Of a DNA stretch of 64,000 nucleotides, positions 28,218-37,414 are shown piece after piece. The DNA is from Gemmatimonadota bacterium (GTDB taxonomy: Bacteria; Gemmatimonadota; Gemmatimonadetes; Gemmatimonadales; GWC2-71-9): assembly GCA_003220935.1 (NCBI GenBank), contig QHTT01000066.1:26990-90989 (forward strand), read 5' to 3'. Position numbers and translations under genes: made by a program. Position 1 is the stretch's first letter. Every line of letters begins with the position of its first letter. The notes under the pieces are model-generated. The model was not told where the DNA came from, ran no database searches, and saw only the letters and a program-made list of their open reading frames with translations.

Positions 28218-29495
28218 ATGGCCCACCTGACGAGCACTACCGCTGCCTGCTGCTGGATCCCGCTCTTTGCCCTGCGCTGCGAGGAGGCACGGCGGCCCGA
28301 GCTCGCCTCCCAACCCGGCGCGTTGCTCGCGCCCGATACTGCCCGCCTGTTGTGGCAGGTCTCACCGCTCGCCCGTCGCGCCGGAGTGAAGCCGGGGATG
28401 ACGGTGAGCCAGGCGATCGGTCTCTGTCCGTCGCTGCGGTTGTGCGAGCCCGACCCAGTCTATTACGACGAGCAGTTCGCGCGGCTGCTTGCCGCGCTGA
28501 GCGAGGTGAGCCCGGTGGTCGAGCCGGCGGAGCTGGGGCTGGCCTACGTGGGGACCGACGGATTGGAAGGGCTGTACGGTGCGCCGGAAGGGATCGTCGA
28601 GGTGATCAAACGCGGAACGCGGAACGCGGAACGCGGAACAGAGGCTGGAAGATCGCTCGCCTGTTCCGCGTTCCCACTTCCGCGTTCCGCGTTCCGGGTG
28701 GGGTGGGGGAAGGGCAAGTTCGTCTCCTGGGTCGCCGCTACGCGCGCGCGACCGGGGGAAGCCGTGATCGTCCGCCCGGGGGAGGAGGCGCCGTTTCTCT
28801 CCGCCCAACCACTCGCCGTCCTCCCGCTCGATCCCGACACGCACCGCCGGCTGCGCCAGCTCGGGCTCAAGACTCTCGGCCGGCTCGCCGCGTTGCCGGA
28901 GGAAGCGGTCGTCTCGCAGTTCGGCGGTGCCGGCCGCAGGCTGTGGCAGCTCGCAGCGGGGGTGGCAGTCGAGCAGGTCGTGGGCCGTGAGACGCCCGAG
29001 CCGATCGTCGCCGCGATCACGTTCTTCACTCCGGTCGCCGAGCGCGAGCTGCTCGCGCGCGCGCTGAACCAGCTGCTCGAGCGCGCGCTCAAGCATCCGC
29101 GTCGCATCGGCTGGCGGGTGCAGGTGGCGCGCGTGCGGGCCGAGCTCGAGCACGGCGAGTCGTGGCTGGTCGAAGCGACTCTCAAAGATCCGTCTGCCGA
29201 CCGGGATCGCATCGCTGCGCCGCTCCGGACCCGGCTCGAGCAGGCACCACCCACGGGGGCGGTGGAGCGGCTCGCCGTCGAATTCACCGCGTTCGCGCCG
29301 GGCGCCGCCGATCTGCAGCTCTTCGCACGCGACGCGAGCGCCGCCGCGCGTGCCGGCCGGCGTCGCGCGCTCCGCAGCGCGGTCCAGGAGATCAAGCTCC
29401 GGCTCAAACGCTCGCTGCTCTATCACGTCATCGAGGTGCAGCCATGGTCGCGGCTCCCAGAGCGGCGGTATGCGTTGATCGATTATGAACCGTGA
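28218..29495 (+). CDS. imuB: ImuB-like Y-family DNA polymerase
   Basis: SPLARRAGVKPGMTVSQAIGLCPSLRL...LPLDPDTHRRLRQLGLKTLGRLAALPEEAVVSQFGGAGRRLWQLA; followed by DUF6504 and dnaE2. Confidence 0.85.
   Translation: MAHLTSTTAACCWIPLFALRCEEARRPELASQPGALLAPDTARLLWQVSPLARRAGVKPGMTVSQAIGLCPSLRLCEPDPVYYDEQFARLLAALSEVSPVVEPAELGLAYVGTDGLEGLYGAPEGIVEVIKRGTRNAERGTEAGRSLACSAFPLPRSAFRVGWGKGKFVSWVAATRARPGEAVIVRPGEEAPFLSAQPLAVLPLDPDTHRRLRQLGLKTLGRLAALPEEAVVSQFGGAGRRLWQLAAGVAVEQVVGRETPEPIVAAITFFTPVAERELLARALNQLLERALKHPRRIGWRVQVARVRAELEHGESWLVEATLKDPSADRDRIAAPLRTRLEQAPPTGAVERLAVEFTAFAPGAADLQLFARDASAAARAGRRRALRSAVQEIKLRLKRSLLYHVIEVQPWSRLPERRYALIDYEP
28613..28689. repeat. Palindromic GGAACGC-heptamer element (copy A), in frame inside imuB
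   Basis: left arm 28613-28641, 19-nt loop, right arm 28661-28689; encodes RGTRNAERGTEAGRSLACSAFPLPRSAFR. Confidence 0.88.
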
Positions 29496-29793
29496 TCAAA
29501 CACGGAACGCGGAAGGCGGAACGCGGAACAGAGCGGACAGACTTCGGGCCCTGAATGCGCCTCATCGAGTGACAGTAGAGCTCGACGCAAACGGACAGCC
29601 TGTCGGGATGCGGGATGCGGGATGCGAGATGCGTCGGGCCGTTGAGGCCGTCGGCGAAGTCTGGCGCATCGACGATGAATGGTGGCGACAGCCGATCTCG
29701 CGTAGATGCGTCGAAGTGGTTTTTGAAGGTGGTGGAAGAGCTGTGCTGTTCGAAAATCTGATCACCGGGGAGTGGTGGATGCAGAAACCCTAA
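29485..29793 (+). CDS. DUF6504-like protein of the mutasome cassette
   Basis: AVEAVGEVWRIDDEWWRQPISRRCVEVVFEGGGRAVLFENLITGEWWMQ; located between imuB and dnaE2. Confidence 0.75.
   Translation: MNRDQTRNAEGGTRNRADRLRALNAPHRVTVELDANGQPVGMRDAGCEMRRAVEAVGEVWRIDDEWWRQPISRRCVEVVFEGGGRAVLFENLITGEWWMQKP
29503..29531. repeat. GGAACGC-heptamer unit (copy B), left arm 5' of/within DUF6504
   Basis: CGGAACGCGGAAGGCGGAACGCGGAACAG. Confidence 0.85.
29605..29635. repeat. GGGATGC heptamer repeat inside DUF6504
   Basis: gggatgcgggatgcgggatgcgagatgcgtc. Confidence 0.75.
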
Positions 29794-29818
29794 GCACGAG
29801 GAATGGCGGACCGTCTTG

Positions 29819-29847
29819 CTGTTCCGCGTTCCGACTTCCGCGTTCCG
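29819..29847. repeat. GGAACGC-heptamer unit (copy C), right arm just before the dnaE2 start
   Basis: CTGTTCCGCGTTCCGACTTCCGCGTTCCG; 28/29 match to the reverse complement of copy B. Confidence 0.85.
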
Positions 29848-29854
29848 ACTTTCT

Positions 29855-32800
29855 ATGTACACCGAGCTCCACTGCCACTCCGCCTTCTCGTTTCTCGACG
29901 GAGCTTCTCTGCCCGAGCAGCTCGCGCTCACGGCGTCGCAGCTCGGTTACACCGGGGTAGCGCTCACCGACCACAACGGCCTCTACGGCTCGATGGCGTT
30001 CGCGCACGAAGCGAAGCAGCTCGGCCTCCAGGCGATCACCGGCGCCGAGGTGACGCTGCTCGACGGTGCTCACGTGACGCTGCTCGCCGAGACGCCCGAG
30101 GGGTACGCGAACCTGTGCCGGTTGACTACCGCAGCGCATCTGGGCCGCGCCGACCGGCGCGATCCGCGGCTCGACTTCGCCTCGCTCGAGGCGCGGCACG
30201 AAGGGCTGATCGTCCTCTCCGGCTGCCGCAGCGGCCTGCTACCTAGCGTGCTGCAGCACGAGGGACCCACGGCGGCTCGGGCGTTCGTCGAGCGGTGCCT
30301 CGCGGTGTTCGGGAGGGAGAACTTCTTCGTTGAGCTACAACGGAACTACGTGCGGGGCGATCGTGCACTCACCCGAGCCCTGATCGACATAGCACGCGAC
30401 GTACAACTTAGCGTCGTAGCGACGGGCAACGTGCATTACCACGCCCGCGCCCGTCACCGATTGCACGACGTGCTCACGGCGATCCGCCACCGCACCACGC
30501 TCGACGGCTCGCACAACGTGCGGCGTCCCAACAGCGAGTTCTCCCTGCGGCCACCCGAGGACGTCGCCGCGCTGTTTGGTGACTGTCCGGATGCTGTCGC
30601 GAATACGCTTGCCATCGCCGAGCGCTGCCGGGCGTTCGACCTCACGCGGGATCTGGGCTACGGGTTCCCGGACTTCCGCGGGGCCGCTCGCGCGCCCGCC
30701 CCGCTGGCGCTCGCCGAGCTGTGCCGCGCCCGGCTCGTCGAGCGCTATCCGGAGGGCTCCGAGTACCGAGCCGAGGCCGAGCGACGGCTCGCGGAAGAGC
30801 TGACACTAATCGAACACCATCGACTCAGTGGGTTTTTCTTGGTCTATCATGACCTGTTCGACTTGGCTCGCGAGGTGGCGGCGGACGTGCGCCGGGGCAG
30901 CCGGCGGGCCCAAGGGAACCTGCTCCCCGGTCGCGGGCGCGGCTCGTCGGTGTCGTCCATCGTGTGCTACCTGCTCGGCCTGTCGCACATCGATCCGATC
31001 GCCAACCGGCTCTTCCTGGGCCGGTTCCTGAACGAGAGCCTCGCCTCGGTGCCCGACATCGACCTCGATTTCCCGCGTGAGATCCGCGAGGAGCTGATCC
31101 GCCGGGTCTACAAACGGTACGGCGACGAGCACGTCGGGCTCGTCTGCTCGTTCCCCACCTACCGGCTCCGCTCCGCCGTGCGCGAGATCGGCAAGGCGCT
31201 GGATCTGCCGCAGGGCGAGATCGAGCAGGTCGCCAAACTGGCGGACCGGCGGTCGGGCGGTCTGGCGGACGAGTTGGACCAGCTTCCGGGCTTCAAGGGA
31301 CGGAAGCACGCTCCGCTGTGGAAGGAGCTGTGCGAGCTGGCCGAGGAGATCGCAGGGCTCCCGCGCCACGTGTCGCAGCACGTCGGCGGGATGATCATCT
31401 CCAGCCGGCCGCTCGTCGAGGTCGTGCCGCTCGAGCGCGCCGCGATGGAGGACCGGGTGGTGTGCCAGTGGGACAAGGACTCCTGCGACGACGCGCGCTT
31501 CGTCAAGATCGACTTCCTGGCGCTCGGTATGCTGTCGCTCGTCGAGGAGTGCGTCGAGCTGATCGCGGCGCGCGCAGGGAAGACGCCCGACCTCTCCCGC
31601 ATCGACTTCGCCGACGCCGCGGTCTACGACCGCATCTGCCGCGGCGACACCGTGGGGCTGTTCCAGATCGAGAGCCGGGCGCAAATCCAGATGCTGCGCC
31701 GCACCCGGCCGCGCAATCTCGAGGATCTCGCGGTCGAAGTCGCGATCGTGCGACCCGGGCCGATCGTAGGCGGCGCGGTGAACCCGTACGTGCGGCGGCG
31801 CGAGGAGCAGCGCCGCGCCGCAGCCAGGGGACGTCGCTACCGGCCGCCGATGGACCACCCGCTCCTGCAGGAAGTCCTCGCGGAGACTTTGGGGGTGATC
31901 CTCTACCAGGACCAGGTGCTGCAGGTGTGCCAGGCGCTCGCGGGGTTCACGCCGGGGCAGGCGGAAGCATTGCGGCGCGCGATGAGCCGCCGGCGGAGCC
32001 GCGAGCTGATGGCGGAGTTCTGGGACGAGTTCCGGGTCGGCGCGGCGGGCCGCGGCGTCTCGGAGGCACTGGCGCAGCGCGTCTTCACCCAGGTGATCGC
32101 ATTCTCCGAGTTCGGCTTTCCCAAGTCGCACGCGGCGGCGTTCGGGTTGCTCGCGTATCAATCGGCGTGGCTCAGGCATTACCACCCCGCCGAGTATTAC
32201 TGCGCGCTTTTCAACAACCAACCGATGGGATTCTACTCGCTCGACGCCCTGGGGCGGGACGCCAAGCGGAACGGGATCGAGATCCGGCTGCCGGACGTGA
32301 ACGTGAGTGACGTGTGGTGTACGGTTGAAGGCCGGGGAAGAGGCCGGTGGAAGGCCGGGGAAGGGGGACAAGAAGCGGGTGGCGTGCGGGTGGGGCTCGG
32401 GTTCATCCGCGATTGGAGCGAGGACACGGCCACCGCCGTCGTGACGGAGCGCACGCGCCGCGGCCCGTTCCGGAGCGTCGGCGACATGGTGCGGCGCGCG
32501 CCTCCCAAGCTCAAGCGCACCGCCATCGAGCACCTGGTGTGGGTGGGCGGGTGCGACGGCTTCGGGCTCACGCGCCGCGAGCTGCTGTGGCAGGTGGGGC
32601 TGTGGCTCCCGCCCGAGGCGGAGCGCGGCGGCGATGCGCGCGGCCGGCGCCAGCTCGAGCTGGCGCTCGACCACCCGTACGAGCGCTTGCGCTTCGGCGG
32701 CCTCGCGGCGGACGAGCGGCTGCTCGCCGAATACGCGGTGCTGGGGTTCGCGGCGAGCGGCCACCCGCTCGAACTGCTGCGCGACGTGCTGCCGCCCGGA

Positions 32801-33208
32801 GTGGTGCAGAGCGACGCGCTCCCCCGGCTCGAGCACGGGGCGTGGGTGGAGGTCGCGGGACTGGTTGTCGCGCGCCAGCGCCCCGAGACCGCGAAAGGAT
32901 TCATCTTTGTGCTGCTCGAGGACGAAGCGGGCATGGTGAACGTGATCGTGCGGCCCGACGTGTACCAGGAGCACCGCACAGCGATCCGCGGCGAGCCGCT
33001 CCTGTGGGTGCGTGGCAAGCTCGCCAAGGACGACGGGACGGTGAACGTGATCGCGGAGGAGGCGCGCGGTCTCAAAGTCGGAACGCGGAACGCGGAACGC
33101 GGAACAGAAGGCGGGGACGACGGTTCCGCGTTCCGACTTCCGCGTTCCGCGTTCGCTTTTCTCAAGTCCATGCGCCGCGTGGCGCCGGAGTCGAAAGACT
33201 GGGGGTGA
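29855..33208 (+). CDS. dnaE2: Error-prone DNA polymerase III alpha subunit
   Basis: MYTELHCHSAFSFLDGASLPEQL (PHP), GRGRGSSVSSIVCYLLGLSHIDP, VPDIDLDFPREIREELI, PKSHAAAFGLLAYQSAWLR. Confidence 0.92.
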   Translation: MYTELHCHSAFSFLDGASLPEQLALTASQLGYTGVALTDHNGLYGSMAFAHEAKQLGLQAITGAEVTLLDGAHVTLLAETPEGYANLCRLTTAAHLGRADRRDPRLDFASLEARHEGLIVLSGCRSGLLPSVLQHEGPTAARAFVERCLAVFGRENFFVELQRNYVRGDRALTRALIDIARDVQLSVVATGNVHYHARARHRLHDVLTAIRHRTTLDGSHNVRRPNSEFSLRPPEDVAALFGDCPDAVANTLAIAERCRAFDLTRDLGYGFPDFRGAARAPAPLALAELCRARLVERYPEGSEYRAEAERRLAEELTLIEHHRLSGFFLVYHDLFDLAREVAADVRRGSRRAQGNLLPGRGRGSSVSSIVCYLLGLSHIDPIANRLFLGRFLNESLASVPDIDLDFPREIREELIRRVYKRYGDEHVGLVCSFPTYRLRSAVREIGKALDLPQGEIEQVAKLADRRSGGLADELDQLPGFKGRKHAPLWKELCELAEEIAGLPRHVSQHVGGMIISSRPLVEVVPLERAAMEDRVVCQWDKDSCDDARFVKIDFLALGMLSLVEECVELIAARAGKTPDLSRIDFADAAVYDRICRGDTVGLFQIESRAQIQMLRRTRPRNLEDLAVEVAIVRPGPIVGGAVNPYVRRREEQRRAAARGRRYRPPMDHPLLQEVLAETLGVILYQDQVLQVCQALAGFTPGQAEALRRAMSRRRSRELMAEFWDEFRVGAAGRGVSEALAQRVFTQVIAFSEFGFPKSHAAAFGLLAYQSAWLRHYHPAEYYCALFNNQPMGFYSLDALGRDAKRNGIEIRLPDVNVSDVWCTVEGRGRGRWKAGEGGQEAGGVRVGLGFIRDWSEDTATAVVTERTRRGPFRSVGDMVRRAPPKLKRTAIEHLVWVGGCDGFGLTRRELLWQVGLWLPPEAERGGDARGRRQLELALDHPYERLRFGGLAADERLLAEYAVLGFAASGHPLELLRDVLPPGVVQSDALPRLEHGAWVEVAGLVVARQRPETAKGFIFVLLEDEAGMVNVIVRPDVYQEHRTAIRGEPLLWVRGKLAKDDGTVNVIAEEARGLKVGTRNAERGTEGGDDGSAFRLPRSAFAFLKSMRRVAPESKDWG
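32324..32373. repeat. GGAAGGCCGGGGAAG-type simple repeat inside dnaE2
   Basis: gttgaaggccggggaagaggccggtggaaggccggggaagggggacaag, encoding EGRGRGRWKAGEGGQ. Confidence 0.65.
33079..33149. repeat. Palindromic GGAACGC-heptamer element (copy D) near the dnaE2 3' end, in frame
   Basis: left arm 33079-33107, 13-nt loop, right arm 33121-33149; encodes [27 protein letters not shown]. Confidence 0.88.
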
Positions 33209-33267
33209 GAGTGGCGCAATACACCGGGAATCGCAAACGTGTAGCAAGCCCCATTGCAGAGGTCCGG

Positions 33268-34998
33268 ATGCCTCCCTCCAAACCCGGCGACTCCGCCAAG
33301 GATCTGCTGAAGGCCCTGGCCGAGCTGCGCGATGCAGCGCACCAGCTCCAGGACACTACGAGGTCCATCGAGGACAACGCGCGCCGCCTCGTCCAGAGCG
33401 TCCGTACGAGAACGGACCACCGTGCGGAGTTCGCGCCCGTGCGGGCCGCCGACTTCACGGGCCTCGACCTCGACTTCTACGCCCGCACGGAGCGCGAGCT
33501 CGCCGCGGCCGGCGTGCGGGTACTGGGTGACTACGAGGACGCGGCGTTCAACCGCCGCTCGCCCAACAAGCGAAGCTTCTATCGACTCGGCTTGAGCGAC
33601 GACGGTACGGTGGCGGCGAGCTGGTTCGTCTACCCGGCCCCACAGCCGATACGCTGTCTCGTACTCCACTCCTGGTGCGGGGACGGGCGCGTGTTCGTGA
33701 CGATGCGCGGAGGATCGGAATCGCACATCCCGCCGCCGCCCTGGCTTCACACCCGGCGACTCGCGGCCGAAACCCGTACTGCGGATGCCGTACGCTCGCA
33801 CCGCGAGCGCGTCGCGGCCGCGGCGGGCGCGCCCCGCTCGCTCGCCGGTGGCGACGAACTGCTGGCCGCGCGCACGGCCGAGGAAGCAATGATCGCCGAG
33901 TTCCGCAGCGCGCAGGGCCTCGAGCTGTTCGAGCCGATGTTGCGTAAGATGCTGGGTGACAAGTTCGAGAAGCGCGGCCGGCCCCTACTGGACGCAATCC
34001 GGCGACACCCCGAGTGGTGGACCGGGGAGCGGCCGGCGCCGTCCGGCGGCGGGCCCGACACGCGGCCCGATGGGTCGCCCATTGGTATGTTCCTGCGCTC
34101 GCGCGAGCGCGACGGCGACCGGGCGCACCTCACGACGTTCGGGCTGACGCTGCACGGCCTGCCCGAGCTGCAGATGAAGCGCGTGGCCGCGAACCATTGC
34201 CGCGCGGCTCGGTTCTTGATGGACACCGTCGCCCGCAAGCTCCTGGCGCACGTCGCCCAGCTCGCCCCGAGCGACGAACCCCTGGAGCGACGGATCTCCG
34301 ACGTCGAGTTCCCGCTCAGCCGCGCCGACGTTTCACCGCGCGGGAGGTTCGTAATGCCCGGAGGCTATCCGGAGACCGACGAACAGGGTCCGGTGCGAGT
34401 GCGCCTGGTCCTCGAGGGCTTCACGCGAGGGAGCGACCGGAAGCGAGGCATGCTCTCCGGCCTGCTCACGGCCTTTCGCTCCGATCCCGAGCTGCTCCAT
34501 GTTACCCCGCCACGCGATCACGCCGGTACGAACGACGCATGGCTCCGCGAGTCCTGCCGTCGCCTCGGCCACGATGCACCCCCACCCCGGCGGCTCGACG
34601 AGCTCGAGACACAGATGCAGGTCGCCAGCCGGAAGGCCCGAGAGACGCTGGCCGAGTGGCGCGAGCGCTTCCGCAGCGGGCTTCCCCCAGATCAGGCGCT
34701 CGCCATCAAGGTGGGGCTCGCGACGACGGCGGGCCGCCGCGAGTTCGTGTGGGTGAGGGTCACGGACTGGCTCCAGGATGGGACGATCGTCGGGACGCTC
34801 GAGAGCAAGCCACGCGACTGCCCCGGTTACGAATGCGGTCGGGAGATGCGGATCGCCGAAGCGGAGGTATTCGATCGCGCGTTCTACGAGCGGGCCCATG
34901 GCATGGTCGAGCACGCTCCGACGGACATCGTGGCCGCAGAGTTCGGCATCGACCTGCAGGCGGGTGGCACTTTGGCCTTTCTCGGAGGATCCCCATGA
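33268..34998 (+). CDS. Uncharacterised protein with DUF2314-like C-terminus (paralogue 1)
   Basis: N-terminal region shared with the next gene; C-terminal EFVWVRVTDWLQDGTIVGTLESKPRDCPGYECGREMRIAEAEVFD resembles DUF2314; upstream GTG at 33211 also possible. Confidence 0.7.
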   Translation: MPPSKPGDSAKDLLKALAELRDAAHQLQDTTRSIEDNARRLVQSVRTRTDHRAEFAPVRAADFTGLDLDFYARTERELAAAGVRVLGDYEDAAFNRRSPNKRSFYRLGLSDDGTVAASWFVYPAPQPIRCLVLHSWCGDGRVFVTMRGGSESHIPPPPWLHTRRLAAETRTADAVRSHRERVAAAAGAPRSLAGGDELLAARTAEEAMIAEFRSAQGLELFEPMLRKMLGDKFEKRGRPLLDAIRRHPEWWTGERPAPSGGGPDTRPDGSPIGMFLRSRERDGDRAHLTTFGLTLHGLPELQMKRVAANHCRAARFLMDTVARKLLAHVAQLAPSDEPLERRISDVEFPLSRADVSPRGRFVMPGGYPETDEQGPVRVRLVLEGFTRGSDRKRGMLSGLLTAFRSDPELLHVTPPRDHAGTNDAWLRESCRRLGHDAPPPRRLDELETQMQVASRKARETLAEWRERFRSGLPPDQALAIKVGLATTAGRREFVWVRVTDWLQDGTIVGTLESKPRDCPGYECGREMRIAEAEVFDRAFYERAHGMVEHAPTDIVAAEFGIDLQAGGTLAFLGGSP

Positions 34999-36299
34999 CT
35001 CGATCGCCGTTCGACGAGTCCGCCCGGCGCATCGTCCGAAGCGTCCGCACCATGGTGGACCACCGCGCCGAGTATCGCGCCGTGAACGCCGCGGAATTCC
35101 CCGGCCGCGACGCCGAGTTTCTCGACGGCACCGCGCGCGAGCTCGCAGCCGAAGGCTGGCAGACGCTCGGCGACTTCGAGGACGCGGCGTTCAACCGAGG
35201 ACGCCAGAACAAGAACTTCGTCCGGATGGCGCTGAGCGGCGACCGGACCGCGTACGCGATGTGGTTCTCCGCTCCGGCGGCTCCACGGCCGGCACGGGTC
35301 CTCGGGTTGCGGTCACTCCTCGGAGACGGCCGGGTCCTCCTCACCCTACGCGGCGGCAGCAAGACCGACCTCCCGACGCCGCCGGCGTACCTCGTGGAGC
35401 GGTTGGACGAGGGCGCGTCGACCGGACAGCAGGTGCGCCGCCACCGCGAGCGGGTCGACGCCGCCGACGCCGCTCCCCGGACGCACCAGGGCGTGGCGGA
35501 ACTCGCCGCCCTCGCGACCGAGGAGAAGATGCAGTCGGAATTCCGCGCCGCACGGGGGCTCGCTCTGTTCGAGCCGATGCTGCGAGCCAAGCTGGGGCCG
35601 GACTTCGACGAGCGCGGTCAACCGCTGCTCGATTCGATCCTGGCGCATCCCGAGTGGTGGACCGCAGCGCCCGGGAGCCCGGCGGGACAGTACCCCCACC
35701 TCGTGATCGCCCGGCTGTACGAGCCGATCCAGCCGATCGACCGCGGCACACGCTACGAGGACCCGCTGCAGGCCGCGCTCGGCACCCGGGCGCTCGGTGG
35801 CGTCACCGGCGGGGGGTCGGCCCTGACTCGCGAGGGCGAGATCGCGTACGTCCAGCTCGACCTCTCCGTCGCGAACGTCGGCGCAGCGCTCGACGTCGCC
35901 AAGCAGGTGCTGGAGCAGGCCGGTGCGCCGCGCGGCTCGGAGCTCCGCTTCGAGCGTGAGGGGCAAGCAATGGTCGTGCCGTTCGGGACGAGCGAGGCGC
36001 TCGCGATCTATCTCGACGGCACGGGGCTGCCGGACGACGTATACACCCGCTGCAACATCAACGAGCTCGTCGAGCGGGTCGACGCCGCGCTCGGCGGATC
36101 GGAAAAGATCCGCGGATCCTGGAGCGGTCCGCGTGAGACGTCGCTCTATCTCTACGGTCCGAGCGCAGATGCCATGTTCGACAAGTTACAATCCGTGTTC
36201 GCCGACTACCCGCTGTGCCAAAACGCCCGCGTCGTGATCCGGCACGGGAATCCGGCACTCGACTCCCGCACCGTGCGACTGCCGTTCCCCCGTGGTTAG
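34995..36299 (+). CDS. Uncharacterised protein (paralogue 2), shared N-terminus, different C-terminus
   Basis: VRTMVDHRAEYRAVNAAEFPGRDAEF...LGDFEDAAFNRGRQNK...ALFEPMLRAKLGPDFDERGQPLLDSILAHPEWWTA parallels paralogue 1; overlaps its stop by 4 nt. Confidence 0.7.
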   Translation: MTRSPFDESARRIVRSVRTMVDHRAEYRAVNAAEFPGRDAEFLDGTARELAAEGWQTLGDFEDAAFNRGRQNKNFVRMALSGDRTAYAMWFSAPAAPRPARVLGLRSLLGDGRVLLTLRGGSKTDLPTPPAYLVERLDEGASTGQQVRRHRERVDAADAAPRTHQGVAELAALATEEKMQSEFRAARGLALFEPMLRAKLGPDFDERGQPLLDSILAHPEWWTAAPGSPAGQYPHLVIARLYEPIQPIDRGTRYEDPLQAALGTRALGGVTGGGSALTREGEIAYVQLDLSVANVGAALDVAKQVLEQAGAPRGSELRFEREGQAMVVPFGTSEALAIYLDGTGLPDDVYTRCNINELVERVDAALGGSEKIRGSWSGPRETSLYLYGPSADAMFDKLQSVFADYPLCQNARVVIRHGNPALDSRTVRLPFPRG

Positions 36300-36329
36300 C
36301 TTCCCACCAACCACGTCCAGGAGACGCCT

Positions 36330-36878
36330 ATGGCTCCACACGAAACCGCCACCCTCGCCGGAGGCTGCTTCTGGTGCCTCGAAGCCGCATTCCAGGATCT
36401 GAAGGGCGTCGAGCAGGTGCAGTCCGGATACGCGGGCGGCCACGCGTCCAACCCAACCTACGAAGTCGTGTGCACCGGAACGACCGGCCACGCCGAGGTG
36501 GTACAGATCACGTTCGACCCAGCCGTCGTATCGTTCCGCGACCTGTTGCACGTCTTCTTCACCATCCACGATCCCACCACGCTGAACGGTCAGGGACCGG
36601 ACGTCGGAACCCAGTACCGCTCGGCCGTCTTCTACCACACGCCGGAGCAGAAGGCAGTCGTGGAGCAGGTGATCCGCGAGCTGCAGGCCGAGCAGGTATG
36701 GGATGACCCGATCGTCACCGCGGTCGTCCCACTCGAGGTGTTCTATCCGGCGGAGGAGTACCACCGCGACTACTACCGCCGCAATCCGAATCAGGGCTAT
36801 TGTCGCGCCGTGATCGCGCCCAAGGTGGCCAAGGTCCGCAAGCTCTACCTCGACAAGCTGAAGCAGCCGGTGGGCTGA
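36330..36878 (+). CDS. msrA: Peptide-methionine (S)-S-oxide reductase
   Basis: [51 protein letters not shown]. Confidence 0.95.
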   Translation: MAPHETATLAGGCFWCLEAAFQDLKGVEQVQSGYAGGHASNPTYEVVCTGTTGHAEVVQITFDPAVVSFRDLLHVFFTIHDPTTLNGQGPDVGTQYRSAVFYHTPEQKAVVEQVIRELQAEQVWDDPIVTAVVPLEVFYPAEEYHRDYYRRNPNQGYCRAVIAPKVAKVRKLYLDKLKQPVG

Positions 36879-36959
36879 GCTCGCCCGGTGCTTTATCGCT
36901 ACTTGACCGAGGCGCCGTACCTGGGGGGCGAGGTTGAGTCCCCTTTGACGGAGGCAGCA

Positions 36960-37337
36960 ATGTCACATCTAGCCTGGGCCAGCAGCGCAGAGGGCAAAGG
37001 AGCCGAGCGTGGGTTGCGCCGCGGCGCCTGGTATCCCGTGCTCGAGACTTCGGACCGGTTTGTAGTGCTCGACGTGAACGACATCGAGGTGCGGTTCACG
37101 CGTGAGCGGCTGCGGTTTCGCGCCGCGCCACCGAGCGGCTGGACCGTGGTGCAGCTCTCGCCGGAGGAGGCGACCGCCGAGGCGCGAGCGCACGGACATC
37201 CCGACACCGAGGGGGTCCGCGTCTACCTCGTCTGTCCGGGCTGTCACTCCCGCTACCACCTGCGTGAGGTGGCGCAGGAAGCGCGCTGCGAAGAGTGTGG
37301 CAACACGTACCCGGTCCACGGGGCGACCACGGCCTGA
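36960..37337 (+). CDS. Small zinc-ribbon protein of unknown function
   Basis: CPGCHSRYHLREVAQEARCEECGNTYPV (CxxC...CxxC). Confidence 0.55.
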   Translation: MSHLAWASSAEGKGAERGLRRGAWYPVLETSDRFVVLDVNDIEVRFTRERLRFRAAPPSGWTVVQLSPEEATAEARAHGHPDTEGVRVYLVCPGCHSRYHLREVAQEARCEECGNTYPVHGATTA

Positions 37338-37414
37338 GAAGGCACGGCACGAGCGTTTGCGGCGGGGCGCCGGGGCCCGCAGCTTAAGGAGCTGCGACCC
37401 TTGAGGAGGGAGCC

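Noticed and set aside
28613-29847. 29-nt conserved units as CRISPR repeats
   Set aside because: 29 nt is CRISPR-like, but units are inverted pairs inside coding genes with heptamer substructure and no spacer array.
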